Shown here piece after piece: positions 9,041-16,962 of a stretch of DNA of 22,016 nucleotides. The stretch comes from Rickettsiaceae bacterium. GTDB lineage: Bacteria; Pseudomonadota; Alphaproteobacteria; Rickettsiales; Rickettsiaceae. The stretch is from assembly GCA_030731565.1 (NCBI GenBank), contig JANQTT010000036.1, positions 1-22,016 of the forward strand, given 5' to 3'. Every line of letters starts with the position of its first letter. The stretch's first letter is position 1. A program made the translations under genes and the position numbers. Under the pieces are notes generated by a model. The model did not search any database. It saw only the letters and a program-made list of their open reading frames with translations, and was not told the DNA's origin.

Positions 9041-9065
9041 GTTAATAATAAGAATTATTATTAAC
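9041..9065. repeat. Perfect 10-bp inverted repeat beyond the rpsD terminator
   Basis: GTTAATAATA (9041-9050) and TATTATTAAC (9056-9065) are exact reverse complements around AGAAT; an inner A-T pair could extend the stem to 11 bp. It directly abuts the rpsD terminator. No T-tract follows, so it is not itself a good terminator. It could be a back-up hairpin or a protein-binding palindrome; in AT-rich DNA a chance origin is also possible. Confidence 0.4.
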
Positions 9066-9241
9066 GGCTTGGTAAACAAGCTTTTGCACTATTGCATCAC
9101 ACCAAATCTTTAGCTTGTCTTTTCCGTCGTAGTATAATCACTATATTTTTACCTTTTGAATTTTATAAGGCATTCCTTAATTTACTAATATATGAAGGAA
9201 CCTACAAAAATAGGTAATAAAATAAATTTACGGTATAAATT

Positions 9242-10369
9242 ATGAAACGCCACATTTTTCTTTATGGATTTTCAATATTCTCAATGTTTTTTGGTTCTGG
9301 CAATTTAGTATTCCCACTTATGGTTGGTGTAAATAATGCTGATAATTGGCTTGCCGGTTTTATTGGATTTTTCTGCACTGGTATCGTTCTCCCTTTTTTA
9401 GGATTATTTGTTATAAAGCTCCATAGAGGAAACTACGAAAGCTTTTTTGGAGAAGCTGGAAGCATTGCAAAATTTGCAATTCCATTCTTCACCCTATCGT
9501 TACTTGGAGCATTTGGGGTTATCCCTCGTTGCATAACAGTTGCACATGGTGGGCTAGAATTCCTTTACAATAATATCTCTTTACTTTCTTTTAGTTTTAT
9601 ATTTTGTGCTGCTTGTTATATTATTTGTTTAAATGAAAAACTAATGTTTAATATTCTTGGCAAGTTCCTTACTCCAATATTGCTATTATTTTTAAGTGTC
9701 TTGATTATAGTTGGAATATATTCAAGCACACCAATGCCTACTGATTATTCAGCAACTGGTGGAAATTTTATAGACGGCTTTTTTCAAGGATACGCCACGA
9801 TGGATCTCTTTGCGTCTTTCTTTTTCTCTAGCTTAATTTTTAAGCAAATAGAAGTGCTTATTGAGGAATCAAATGAACATTCAATTATCAAGGCAGCGCT
9901 TGGGCCAAGTATATTTGGAGCTGCACTACTTGGGATAATTTATTTTGGGTTTGTTTACCTCGGAAGCCACTACAAACACTTAGCTACAGGCCTACCAGGA
10001 GAACTAATCCTTCCGGCTATTGCAAATCATTTACTAGGCAAAAACGGTGCATTATTTATTGCTATTATTATCATTTTCTCATGCTTAACAACAGCTGTAG
10101 CACTGAATAGTATATATACAAAATATTTATGTACCTTTAAGTCTATTGGAAACAGAAAATTTAAAACCGTCTTGCTGGCAACTACTGCGCTATCGTTCAT
10201 AATATCTTTACTAGATTTTGATGGAATAGCAGCCATCCTAGGCCCATTACTAGAAATCTCATATCCGGGATTAATAGTATTGACTATAATATCAATCTGC
10301 ACAAAGAAGCATCAATCACTCAAAATGATCAGCTTCTATGCAGTAATAGCTTTTATGCTTTTGATTTAA
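9242..10369 (+). CDS. brnQ: Branched-chain amino acid:cation symporter, short form
   Basis: Inner-membrane importer of leucine, isoleucine and valine (LIVCS family). The N-terminus HIFLYGFSIFSMFFGSGNLV carries the family signature GxxFGSGNLVFP at the first helix. Further matches are the GVIPRCITVAHGG segment near residue 92 and the motif DLFASFFFSSLIF near residue 184. About ten to eleven hydrophobic helices can be drawn. At 375 residues it is roughly 50 shorter than typical BrnQ, and the shortfall is at the C-terminus. The stop is genuine in the given sequence and is followed by the convergent valS gene 10 nt away. The ATG has no obvious ribosome site. A 243-nt leader with several small inverted repeats precedes it. 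Confidence 0.9.
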   Translation: MKRHIFLYGFSIFSMFFGSGNLVFPLMVGVNNADNWLAGFIGFFCTGIVLPFLGLFVIKLHRGNYESFFGEAGSIAKFAIPFFTLSLLGAFGVIPRCITVAHGGLEFLYNNISLLSFSFIFCAACYIICLNEKLMFNILGKFLTPILLLFLSVLIIVGIYSSTPMPTDYSATGGNFIDGFFQGYATMDLFASFFFSSLIFKQIEVLIEESNEHSIIKAALGPSIFGAALLGIIYFGFVYLGSHYKHLATGLPGELILPAIANHLLGKNGALFIAIIIIFSCLTTAVALNSIYTKYLCTFKSIGNRKFKTVLLATTALSFIISLLDFDGIAAILGPLLEISYPGLIVLTIISICTKKHQSLKMISFYAVIAFMLLI

Positions 10370-10379
10370 ATATAGTAAA

Positions 10380-12890
10380 TTAACTATATACCACATAAAT
10401 GTTAATATTATCATCTGATAATCCCTGTAAATCAGATGATAATTTTTCAACTATTCGAATGTCTGAGGACGAAGTCACGTGCTTTAAATCTGCAATAAGG
10501 CTATCGGACAATTTGCTACCTTGGACTTCTATGTATTCAATTGGCGCTTTGATAGATAAATTATCTTGTGCTTTAAGCTTACGAACTAGCTCAAGAATAG
10601 ATAAAAGGCTTTCGGATTCCTTAACTTTAACTTCATCAAAATGAATATTTAATTTTGGCCAATTACCACGAGTGTGAATTGATTTATTAGAATATAAAAT
10701 CTGATATATTTCCTCAGTAATATGCGGCATAACTGGAGCAAATAGTTGCAGAAGTGTTTTCAGTGTATGGTAAAGCGTAAGCCTTGCGCTTAATGCTCCC
10801 TCTGGATCTTTATTTTCTTCATCGTATGCCCTTGTCTTAGTTATCTCTAAATAATTATCGCAGAATAATGACCAGAAAAAACTTTCAGTCTTGTGCATTG
10901 CTGTAGAATATTCGTATTTTTCATACTCAGAAGAGGCGTAATCTACTAATTCAGACAATTTAGAAATAAAATATTTATCAAAGTCCGAAGTAATTTTTGC
11001 CTTTGCTTGATCTAAACTTAATTCTTTGTCACTATCCGGTATTTTATCAAAAGCTAAAGAGACAAATTTTGCTGCGTTCCATAATTTGTTTACTAAACGC
11101 TTACCGTTTTTTACCACATCCTCGGAGTAAGCAGTATCAGATCCAAGCTTTGAACTCGACGACCAATAACGCACTACATCCGCTCCATGCTGCTCTAAAA
11201 TAACTCCAGGAACAACAATATTACCTTTAGATTTTGACATTTTGCTTTTATCAGCAGCTAAGCACCAACCACTAATCATAATATTTTTCCATGGCAAAGT
11301 ATCTTGGTGCAAGTGGCTTTTTAGCATTGTGTAATAAGCCCAAGTCCTTAAAATCTCGTGCGCTTGTGGACGAAGATCGGCTGGAAATAATTTATTATGC
11401 CTCTCTTTATCTATCATAAAACCATTGGCAATTCCATGCGAACTTAGCTGAGGTGAAACAGAACTAGTTGACCAGGTATCCATAACGTCTCTATCAGGTT
11501 CTACTTCATCTAAAGTATAACCCACAGGCGCACTACGAAGTGGATCTACTGGCAATTGATCAACCGATGCTAGCAAAACTTTCCCCTCTTCTCCTGATCT
11601 TTTTGAATACCAAACAGGAAATGGAACACCAAAATATCTTTGCCTTGAAATACACCAATCAAGCGCCACTCCTTGAGTCCAACTATCCAATTTTATTTTC
11701 ATAGATTCTGGATACCATTTCAGTTCATTAGATTTTTGTAAAATAGCATCTTTATGTTCAACCGATTTGATAAACCATTGAGGTGTAGTTAAGATCTCAA
11801 GCGGCGATCCAGACCTTTCAGCGCATTTTACAGTTTGAGTTTTTTCCGTTTGGCCAAGTAGCAATCCTTCATTCTTTAGAAGCTCGATTATTTTCTCCCT
11901 TGCGGCTTTAATCTTTAATCCTTCTATTTGAGAAGCAAAGCTTTGCGCTTTTTCAATATCTAAGCAACTCTGATCAAACTCGATATGATCAACAGTTCCC
12001 CATTTAGTAAAGATGATTTTTGTAGGAAGCTTATGCTTTCTCCACCATTGAATGTCCGTTTGATCGCCAAAAGTACAGCACATAACAAGGCCTGTTCCTT
12101 TCTCAGGATCTACCATATCGTCAGGCAAAAGAGGCACTTTAACGTCAAATAATGGAGAAATAGCAAATTTGCCTTCTAAATCTTTGTATCTTTTATCATC
12201 CGGATGAAAAAATACTGATACACAAGCAGGGAGCAGCTCCGGCCTTGTAGTAGCAATTACTATTGGCTTTCCATCTTCTGTTATAAACTGAATATCATTC
12301 ATAAAGGTAGTTTGCTCTTTATCTTCAATATCAGCTTGAGCAAGAGCTGTTTGATCTACCGGATCCCAAAGCATTGGTTGTGAATCACGGTAAATCTGTC
12401 CCTTTTGTATCAAGTCTAGAAATGACATTTGTGAGATTTTACAAGAAGTATCGCTTATTGTTCTATATTCAATATTCCAATCAACAGAAAGTGCTATACT
12501 GTTAAAGAGTTCCTGAAATTTCTTTTCTTCATCCTCAACAACATCTTTGCATATTGCAATAAATTCTTCACGATTCATGTTGCTGGCTTTTACCTGCTTT
12601 TTTTTCTCAACTAACCTCTCTGTAGGAAGTCCGTTATCATCAAAACCCATCGGATAAAAAACGTTCATGCCTTTCATTCTCTGGAATCTGACTATAAAAT
12701 CAGTATGCGTATAACTATATACATGGCCAATATGCAAATGCCCAGAAACTGTAGGCGGCGGAGTGTCAACTACATATGTATTTTCACGAGATTCGTTTTT
12801 ATCCCAGGAATACACCCCTTGCTCTTTCCAAAAATTTTGCCATTTTTTTTCACTTTCATTAAACTTATATTTCTTTGGAAATTCAGCCAT
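10380..12890 (-). CDS. valS: Valyl-tRNA synthetase, short archaeal/rickettsial type
   Basis: Class I aminoacyl-tRNA synthetase that charges tRNA-Val and edits misactivated threonine. The HIGH motif is [10 protein letters not shown] (HIGH at residues 53-56), preceded by [18 protein letters not shown] appears as [10 protein letters not shown] near residue 550. The editing (CP1) domain lies between, with [20 protein letters not shown] near residues 211-230. The protein ends at residue 836 soon after the anticodon-binding domain. So the long C-terminal coiled-coil arm of ordinary bacterial ValRS (about 880-950 residues) is absent. Rickettsia ValRS is known to be of the archaeal type, and this looks the same. 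It is convergent with brnQ and divergent from ubiA across 59 bp. No Shine-Dalgarno sequence is seen before the ATG. Confidence 0.97.
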   Translation of the reverse strand: MAEFPKKYKFNESEKKWQNFWKEQGVYSWDKNESRENTYVVDTPPPTVSGHLHIGHVYSYTHTDFIVRFQRMKGMNVFYPMGFDDNGLPTERLVEKKKQVKASNMNREEFIAICKDVVEDEEKKFQELFNSIALSVDWNIEYRTISDTSCKISQMSFLDLIQKGQIYRDSQPMLWDPVDQTALAQADIEDKEQTTFMNDIQFITEDGKPIVIATTRPELLPACVSVFFHPDDKRYKDLEGKFAISPLFDVKVPLLPDDMVDPEKGTGLVMCCTFGDQTDIQWWRKHKLPTKIIFTKWGTVDHIEFDQSCLDIEKAQSFASQIEGLKIKAAREKIIELLKNEGLLLGQTEKTQTVKCAERSGSPLEILTTPQWFIKSVEHKDAILQKSNELKWYPESMKIKLDSWTQGVALDWCISRQRYFGVPFPVWYSKRSGEEGKVLLASVDQLPVDPLRSAPVGYTLDEVEPDRDVMDTWSTSSVSPQLSSHGIANGFMIDKERHNKLFPADLRPQAHEILRTWAYYTMLKSHLHQDTLPWKNIMISGWCLAADKSKMSKSKGNIVVPGVILEQHGADVVRYWSSSSKLGSDTAYSEDVVKNGKRLVNKLWNAAKFVSLAFDKIPDSDKELSLDQAKAKITSDFDKYFISKLSELVDYASSEYEKYEYSTAMHKTESFFWSLFCDNYLEITKTRAYDEENKDPEGALSARLTLYHTLKTLLQLFAPVMPHITEEIYQILYSNKSIHTRGNWPKLNIHFDEVKVKESESLLSILELVRKLKAQDNLSIKAPIEYIEVQGSKLSDSLIADLKHVTSSSDIRIVEKLSSDLQGLSDDNINIYVVYS
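10408..10447 (+). terminator. brnQ terminator located inside the valS 3' end
   Basis: A perfect 12-bp stem, TTATCATCTGAT (10408-10419) with ATCAGATGATAA (10431-10442), has an 11-base loop and is followed on the plus strand by TTTTT (10443-10447). It lies 38 nt past the brnQ stop and on the opposite strand codes for part of the last valS residues ([11 protein letters not shown]). The T-tract is only on the plus-strand side, so it would stop brnQ transcription and not valS. Confidence 0.7.
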
Positions 12891-12949
12891 GGTATTATCT
12901 ATTGGTTTTTATTTATAAGGACTGAAATAATAGTATAAATAATCCAAAA
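12891..12949. promoter_or_regulatory. Divergent valS/ubiA promoter region
   Basis: Only 59 bp separate the two divergent start codons, so both promoters must lie here or inside the genes. For ubiA, TATAAA (12934-12939) is a plausible -10 box. No good -35 stands at 16-18 bp from it; the nearest is TTGGTT at 12903-12908, too far for standard spacing. The ubiA transcript would have a leader of only a few nt. For valS, TATAAA-like sequence on the minus strand near 12911-12916 is possible. Exact boxes are uncertain. Confidence 0.35.
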
Positions 12950-13816
12950 ATGCCAAATAAATCTTTACAAAACAAGCTTTCGATTATCTATCATATGACG
13001 CGTCTTGGTGCGCCTACTGGTTATCTTTTATCTTTTTTCCCAGCAACATTTGGGCTTTTACTGGCGTATCAAGAGTCAAGAAATCTTATATATATCCCAG
13101 TATTTTTTATAGGCAGCGTTCTTACAAGAAGCGCAGGTTGCATCATAAACGATCTTTTGGATCAGAATTTAGATAAAAAAGTCACAAGGACAAAGAACAG
13201 ACCATTAGCAAGCGGTGCTATTTCTTCTAAAGAAGCTATTTTAATTTTAGCCATATTATTAATTTGTTCTCTAGGAATATTGCTATCCTTAAGCACTACT
13301 GCAATTTACGTAGGTATTATTGCATTTTTTATGATTTCTCTATACCCACTTATGAAAAGAATAACATATTTTCCTCAAGTTTTTCTAGGGCTTACTTTTA
13401 ACCTTGGTTGCCTTATTGGTTATGCAGCAATTCAAGATAATATTTCAATAAATGCTATGATACTATATTTTGCGTGCGGCTTCTGGACGGTTGGCTACGA
13501 CACTATATACGCTTTTATGGATCTTAAAGATGATAAAAAAGCTGGAATTAAATCTACAGCTTTATTATTTGAACACATGCATTATAAAACTATTATTTTA
13601 GCATTATACTTTACATTTATATTTTTGTTTGCTTTTGTAACTTGGAATATGATAAACTTTCCATTATTTACTGCTATTACTCTATGCACTATATATGCCA
13701 TTTGGCTTGTTTGCACCTTGGATATCAAGCAGGAAAACAACTGCCTTATGCGGTTTAAGGCAAATAATTATATTGGTTTTATATTGTTTTTAGGGTTGCT
13801 ACTTGAAAAACTCTAA
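12950..13816 (+). CDS. ubiA: 4-hydroxybenzoate polyprenyltransferase
   Basis: Integral membrane prenyltransferase that attaches the isoprenoid tail to 4-hydroxybenzoate in ubiquinone biosynthesis. Both Mg-pyrophosphate-binding motifs are intact. The first is N67-D68-L-L-D71-Q-N-L-D75 (NDxxDxxxD), followed by TRTKNRPLASGAIS. The second is YDTIYAFMDLKDDKKAGIKS, with D184, D191, D194 and D195. At 288 residues it has the normal length, with about eight or nine hydrophobic helices. The ATG is close to the probable promoter and lacks a clear ribosome site. It indicates a respiring cell making its own quinone. The next gene follows after 50 nt with its own ribosome site. Confidence 0.95.
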   Translation: MPNKSLQNKLSIIYHMTRLGAPTGYLLSFFPATFGLLLAYQESRNLIYIPVFFIGSVLTRSAGCIINDLLDQNLDKKVTRTKNRPLASGAISSKEAILILAILLICSLGILLSLSTTAIYVGIIAFFMISLYPLMKRITYFPQVFLGLTFNLGCLIGYAAIQDNISINAMILYFACGFWTVGYDTIYAFMDLKDDKKAGIKSTALLFEHMHYKTIILALYFTFIFLFAFVTWNMINFPLFTAITLCTIYAIWLVCTLDIKQENNCLMRFKANNYIGFILFLGLLLEKL

Positions 13817-13866
13817 AAACCATTTATATTATATATTAGATAACATATTATTTGAGGTAATTTTGT

Positions 13867-14601
13867 ATGATAGATTTTACTAAAGCTTACGTAGGCAAAA
13901 GCCAAAAAGGTTTTGATGAGGGCCTAAGAAGCTATATGCTCAAAATATATAACTATATGGCTATGGCGCTCCTTTTAACAGGCTTAATGTCATATGGATC
14001 ATTGAATTTTCCACCATTAATGAATATTATGTATAATATTGGTCCGAATGGAGAATTCCTTGGGCAAACAATGCTGGGAATGGTTATTACATTTGCTCCT
14101 CTTGGCATAGCTCTATTCTTTTTTATGGGTATGGGAAGAATGTCGGTACAAACTGCGCAAGTTACTTTCTGGGTTTATGCCGCATTGATGGGTATGTCTC
14201 TTTCAAGCCTTGGTTTCATATATACAGGGCAATCACTAGTTCGCACATTTCTAATTTGTTCAGCTGTATTTGGTTCTATGAGCTTATATGGTTACACAAC
14301 AAAAAGAGATTTAACCTCAATGGGTTCATTCATGGTAATGGGACTTATTGGTTTGATTGTTGTATCTTTAATTAATTTATGGCTACAAAGTCCAGCAATT
14401 TATTTTGCTACATCTTTTGTTGGTGTTGCTGTGTTCATGGGGTTAACTGCTTGGGATACACAAAAACTTAAAGATATGTACTACACTTCAGGTGGAGGAG
14501 AATTGGGACAAAAAATGTCTATAATGGGTGCTTTTACTCTATACTTAGACTTTATTAATTTGTTCTTATACCTTCTTAGATTCTTTGGCGATAGAAGATA
14601 A
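13867..14601 (+). CDS. Bax inhibitor-1/YccA family membrane protein
   Basis: A 244-residue protein of the BI-1 (TMBIM, PF01027) family. These are seven-helix membrane proteins; bacterial relatives act as pH-sensitive calcium leak channels or interact with FtsH. The N-terminus (FTKAYVGKSQKGFDEGLRSY) is the cytoplasmic lead common in alphaproteobacteria. The C-terminal signature is LTAWDTQKLKDMYY near residues 197-210, with the conserved aspartate, and LYLDFINLFLYLLRFFG at the end. A Shine-Dalgarno sequence GAGGT (13854-13858) sits 8 nt before the ATG. A strong terminator follows. It may be transcribed with ubiA. Homologues are common in Rickettsiales; a host-related anti-apoptotic role has been speculated for the family, but nothing here shows it. 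Confidence 0.95.
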   Translation: MIDFTKAYVGKSQKGFDEGLRSYMLKIYNYMAMALLLTGLMSYGSLNFPPLMNIMYNIGPNGEFLGQTMLGMVITFAPLGIALFFFMGMGRMSVQTAQVTFWVYAALMGMSLSSLGFIYTGQSLVRTFLICSAVFGSMSLYGYTTKRDLTSMGSFMVMGLIGLIVVSLINLWLQSPAIYFATSFVGVAVFMGLTAWDTQKLKDMYYTSGGGELGQKMSIMGAFTLYLDFINLFLYLLRFFGDRR

Positions 14602-14615
14602 ATTTATAAAAAACT

Positions 14616-14653
14616 AAAAAAGAGCCAGCAAAGTTTGCTGGCTCTTTTTTTTA
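14616..14653 (+). terminator. Strong intrinsic terminator after the BI-1 gene
   Basis: Arms AGAGCCAGCAAA (14621-14632) and TTTGCTGGCTCT (14634-14645) are perfect complements; the effective loop is about AAGTT. An A run precedes and a run of T follows to 14653. It begins about 15 nt after the stop codon and closes the ubiA/BI-1 unit. Confidence 0.95.
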
Positions 14654-14700
14654 ACAAAACTTATAGCCATTTATGTAATAACAATTTAATTTTGTGATAT

Positions 14701-14739
14701 GTGCTGAGCAAAGCTCATATTTATAGGTAAGCAGAGCAC
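14701..14739 (+). repeat. Nested inverted repeats upstream of the beta-helix protein gene
   Basis: An outer pair GTGCT (14701-14705) and AGCAC (14735-14739) encloses a small hairpin TGAGC-AAA-GCTCA (14705-14717). It lies about 75 nt before the start of the exported beta-helix protein. It could be a leader structure or an operator, but pairing is short and no promoter boxes near it are convincing. Confidence 0.25.
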
Positions 14740-14811
14740 AACGTACCAACTTAAAATTGTATATACTAATAGATAATAAGGATAAGCGATTAAATTATAG
14801 GAGAGCAAAAA

Positions 14812-15417
14812 ATGAACAAAATATTATCTCTCATGTTAATAATCTTGTTTGGATTAAATATCCCAGCTTATGCTAAAAATGCATCTATTATCAATGGCAG
14901 TTCTAATTTAAAGCAGCAAGTATATGACTCTTTAGAAGTTAATGGCACTCTTACATTTACAGACCTTACTATTAAAGAGTCTCTTATTATTAATGGAAAA
15001 ATTCAAGGTAAAAACTTGAAATGTAGAAACATCACATCTAACGGATCTTTCGATGTTGATGGATTTCAGGCTCAAAACGTTAAAACTAATGGCTCATTCA
15101 AAGGAATGAATATCGAAATCACAGGAAAGTCCGAATTTAACGGCGCTTTAGAAATAACAAATGGCAAATTACATAATATTCAAGTTGTAAACACACTATC
15201 TACTCTTGTCGACACCAATGTTAGCGGCAATATCAATATTAAAATAGATAAGGGGTTTGGGGTTAGACCTAGCACATCGTCAGTTCAAGTTCTAGAATTG
15301 AAAGGTAACAGCCTTGTGACCGGTGACGTTATCTTCGAAGAAGAAGGGGCAGTATATCTTTTTGATAAGTCCAAAGTGCAAGGTAAAATTGTTAATGCCA
15401 AGATAATAGAAAAATAA
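14812..15417 (+). CDS. Exported beta-helix (bactofilin-like) protein
   Basis: A 201-residue protein of unknown function. Residues 1-21 form a clear Sec signal peptide (MNK, hydrophobic core, then PAYA with cleavage likely before KN). Residues about 38-125 are a series of short strands recurring every 16-20 residues with an NG turn: VNGTLTF, INGKIQG, SNGSFDV, TNGSFKG, FNGALEI. This is the pattern of a parallel beta-helix such as bactofilins or polymer-forming cytoskeletal proteins. The difference is that those are cytoplasmic, whereas this one is exported. A second part (about 140-201) continues with LKGNSLVTGDVIFEEEGAVYLF. The ribosome site AGGAGA (14799-14804) is strong. It stands alone between a terminator and the cinA promoter. 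A periplasmic or surface scaffold role is inference. Confidence 0.85.
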   Translation: MNKILSLMLIILFGLNIPAYAKNASIINGSSNLKQQVYDSLEVNGTLTFTDLTIKESLIINGKIQGKNLKCRNITSNGSFDVDGFQAQNVKTNGSFKGMNIEITGKSEFNGALEITNGKLHNIQVVNTLSTLVDTNVSGNINIKIDKGFGVRPSTSSVQVLELKGNSLVTGDVIFEEEGAVYLFDKSKVQGKIVNAKIIEK

Positions 15418-15463
15418 CCTTATTAGATTTATTTATAAAAGCATTTATGCAAAATTCCTTTCA

Positions 15464-15492
15464 TTGCCATACATTACGAACTATATTATAAT
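15464..15492 (+). promoter_or_regulatory. Near-consensus sigma70 promoter for the CinA-like gene
   Basis: TTGCCA (15464-15469), a 17-bp spacer, and a perfect TATAAT (15487-15492). Transcription would start near 15499, about 30 nt before the ATG at 15529. Confidence 0.75.
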
Positions 15493-15528
15493 CTACATCC
15501 GTAACTTATGATACATAATATATAAAAA

Positions 15529-16266
15529 ATGAGCAATCCAACAGCTAGCATAATTATTATTGGCAATGAAATCCTATCTGGCCGCACACTCGATATAAAT
15601 ACTCAAGAAATTGCATTAACGTTAGGAAAAAAAGGCATTATAGTTGCTGAAACTAGGACTATACCTGATATTAAGGAAATGATTATCAAGCACGTTAGAG
15701 AGCTTAGCGCAAAGTATGATTACGTATTCACAACCGGCGGTATTGGCCCTACTCATGATGATATAACAGCTGAATCGATTGCTGCTGCATTTAACTTACC
15801 TTATACAAGAAACGAAGAAATTTATCAGATCCTAAAAGAACATTACGGCAGTATAGGAGAAAAACTAAACCAGGCTAGAGAAAAAATGGCATATACTCCA
15901 GAAGGAGCCGAACTAATTTTTAATAATGCTACCAGGATTCCCGGCTTTATAACTCGAAATGTTTTCGTTATGGCAGGAGTTCCAGAAATAATGAAAGCAA
16001 TGCTCGAGTCAACTCTTCCTAAGCTAAAAAATGGTGATATAGTTGAGTCTAAAACTATTGATATTATGCTAGGAGAAAGCAAAATTGCTGACCAATTTTC
16101 CAAACTACAAAAAAAATATCCCTCTGTCGATATGGGCAGTTATCCATTTACAAAAGATGGAAAGCACGGCGCATCCTTAGTACTACGTTCCTCCGATTAT
16201 CCAAAACTAAACATCGCATATACTGAACTACAAAAAATTTGCGATGATGCACTTAGTATAAAATAA
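15529..16266 (+). CDS. CinA-type molybdopterin-binding-fold protein, N-terminal domain only
   Basis: A 245-residue protein of the competence/damage-inducible protein A family (MoaB/Mog-like domain, sometimes with ADP-ribose pyrophosphatase activity in CinA). The start ASIIIIGNEILSGRTLDINTQ is the family opening. TTGGIGPTHDDIT (residues 68-80) is the conserved ligand-binding loop. GFITRNVFVMAGVPEIMKAM near residues 140-160 is the other family block. The usual C-terminal nicotinamide-nucleotide amidase domain is absent, so this is a stand-alone first domain, a common form in alphaproteobacteria. It has its own promoter. No ribosome site is evident before the ATG. A role in repairing or degrading damaged nucleotides is known for some relatives, not shown here. 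Confidence 0.9.
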   Translation: MSNPTASIIIIGNEILSGRTLDINTQEIALTLGKKGIIVAETRTIPDIKEMIIKHVRELSAKYDYVFTTGGIGPTHDDITAESIAAAFNLPYTRNEEIYQILKEHYGSIGEKLNQAREKMAYTPEGAELIFNNATRIPGFITRNVFVMAGVPEIMKAMLESTLPKLKNGDIVESKTIDIMLGESKIADQFSKLQKKYPSVDMGSYPFTKDGKHGASLVLRSSDYPKLNIAYTELQKICDDALSIK

Positions 16267-16632
16267 TAATGTTACCGTGCTTTTAAGGGTAGCATACTCT
16301 TAAAGTTAATTGTGTTTTACTTTTACAATTAATGTAATAGAAGCTTGATAATTATTTAATTTCGTGGGTAGCTGACTTTTCTACTTATGAAATCCTAAAA
16401 TCTATGGCACACTTTAAACTTTCCAGCACCTTATTAACATCCTTTCTTTTGTTAAGCAGCTCTTTTCTTTACACTTCCCCCTAACTAAAAGAAGAGTGAA
16501 TATCATTTAAACACAAAACCAGCACGATTTTATCAAAAAATTAAAATATACATGACTCTAAATAAAATTAGTTGCCATAAAAATAATTTGTATATAAACT
16601 TTAAGTTAAACAAGTAACTTAAGGTTAATAAA
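16267..16632. other. 366-bp spacer without a recognised gene
   Basis: No convincing reading frame is found. It holds an imperfect hairpin just after the CinA-like stop: ATGTTACC (16269-16276) with GGTAGCAT (16288-16295), one G-U pair and no good T-tract. A pyrimidine-rich stretch around 16430-16485 follows. Near the right end there is a possible promoter for the small gene, TTGCCA (16572-16577) with TATAAA (16593-16598) at a short 15-bp spacing, and an inverted repeat covering the ribosome site of the next gene. No tRNA or known RNA family was recognised. Confidence 0.5.
16597..16626 (+). promoter_or_regulatory. Inverted repeat covering the ribosome site of the small membrane protein
   Basis: AACTTTAAGTT (16597-16607) and AACTTAAGGTT (16616-16626) pair at 10 of 11 positions with one G-U, around an eight-base loop. 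The right arm contains AAGG (16621-16624), the only Shine-Dalgarno candidate for the ATG at 16633. Folding would hide it. Alternatively, since it directly follows a possible -10 box, it may be an operator. Confidence 0.4.
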
Positions 16633-16854
16633 ATGACAGGTATTGAAATTGTAGTTTTTGTTATTGGAGTGGTGATTCCTACTGTTTTTAAAATTGTAGA
16701 TTTTGTAATCGACAGGTTTTTTCCGAATACAAAAGCTGACAATATAACTGACGTAATGGCCCCATTTATAGAAACTATTGATAATGCAAAAGATTCAAAT
16801 ATAGAAGTTGAAGTTGAAGGAGCAATAGAAACTGCAGAAGGAATTATCGGATAA
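16633..16854 (+). CDS. Small single-span membrane protein of unknown function
   Basis: A 73-residue protein that I do not recognise. Residues 4-27 (IEIVVFVIGVVIPTVFKIVDFVI) form one hydrophobic helix. A short basic link (DRFFPNTKAD) and an acidic C-terminus rich in D and E (DNAKDSNIEVEVEGAIETAEG) follow. It is probably inserted in the inner membrane with an acidic tail. AAGG (16621-16624), 8 nt before the ATG, is a reasonable ribosome site. A longer frame on the opposite strand covers the same region but has the composition of an antisense shadow. It lies just upstream of the PH-domain gene and may share its transcript. Confidence 0.55.
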   Translation: MTGIEIVVFVIGVVIPTVFKIVDFVIDRFFPNTKADNITDVMAPFIETIDNAKDSNIEVEVEGAIETAEGIIG

Positions 16855-16872
16855 ATTAATGGTATACTAATT

Positions 16873-16962
16873 ATGAAAAAAATAACCAACATTCTAATGT
16901 TAAAAAAGAAATCATACTTAAACCACGCTTTATATTACAAATATTTCTATCTAGGGTTATGA
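16873..16962 (+). other. 29-codon leader frame with A AAA AAG slippery site, likely displaced N-terminus of the next gene
   Basis: ATG at 16873 opens a frame of 29 codons whose TGA (16960-16962) overlaps the ATG of the next gene (16959). In this frame stands A AAA AAG at 16902-16908, the heptamer used for -1 frameshifting in E. coli dnaX. A -1 shift there joins MKKITNILMLKK to EIILKPRFILQIFLSRV (16908-16958), which runs in frame into the downstream protein and looks like the opening of a bacterial PH-domain membrane protein. Programmed recoding, transcriptional slippage on the A6 run, a frame-breaking mutation, or a non-AUG start are all possible. No clear ribosome site precedes the ATG. Confidence 0.45.

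Noticed and set aside
16269..16295. Hairpin after the CinA-like gene as a terminator
   Set aside because: The stem includes a G-U pair, the loop is 11 bases and no T-tract follows, so it is noted only as part of the spacer.
16533..16892. 119-residue hydrophobic frame on the minus strand
   Set aside because: It is the antisense of the 73-residue gene, rich in I, S, T, P and L as shadows in AT-rich DNA usually are, and has no clear ribosome site; the plus-strand gene has a better one.
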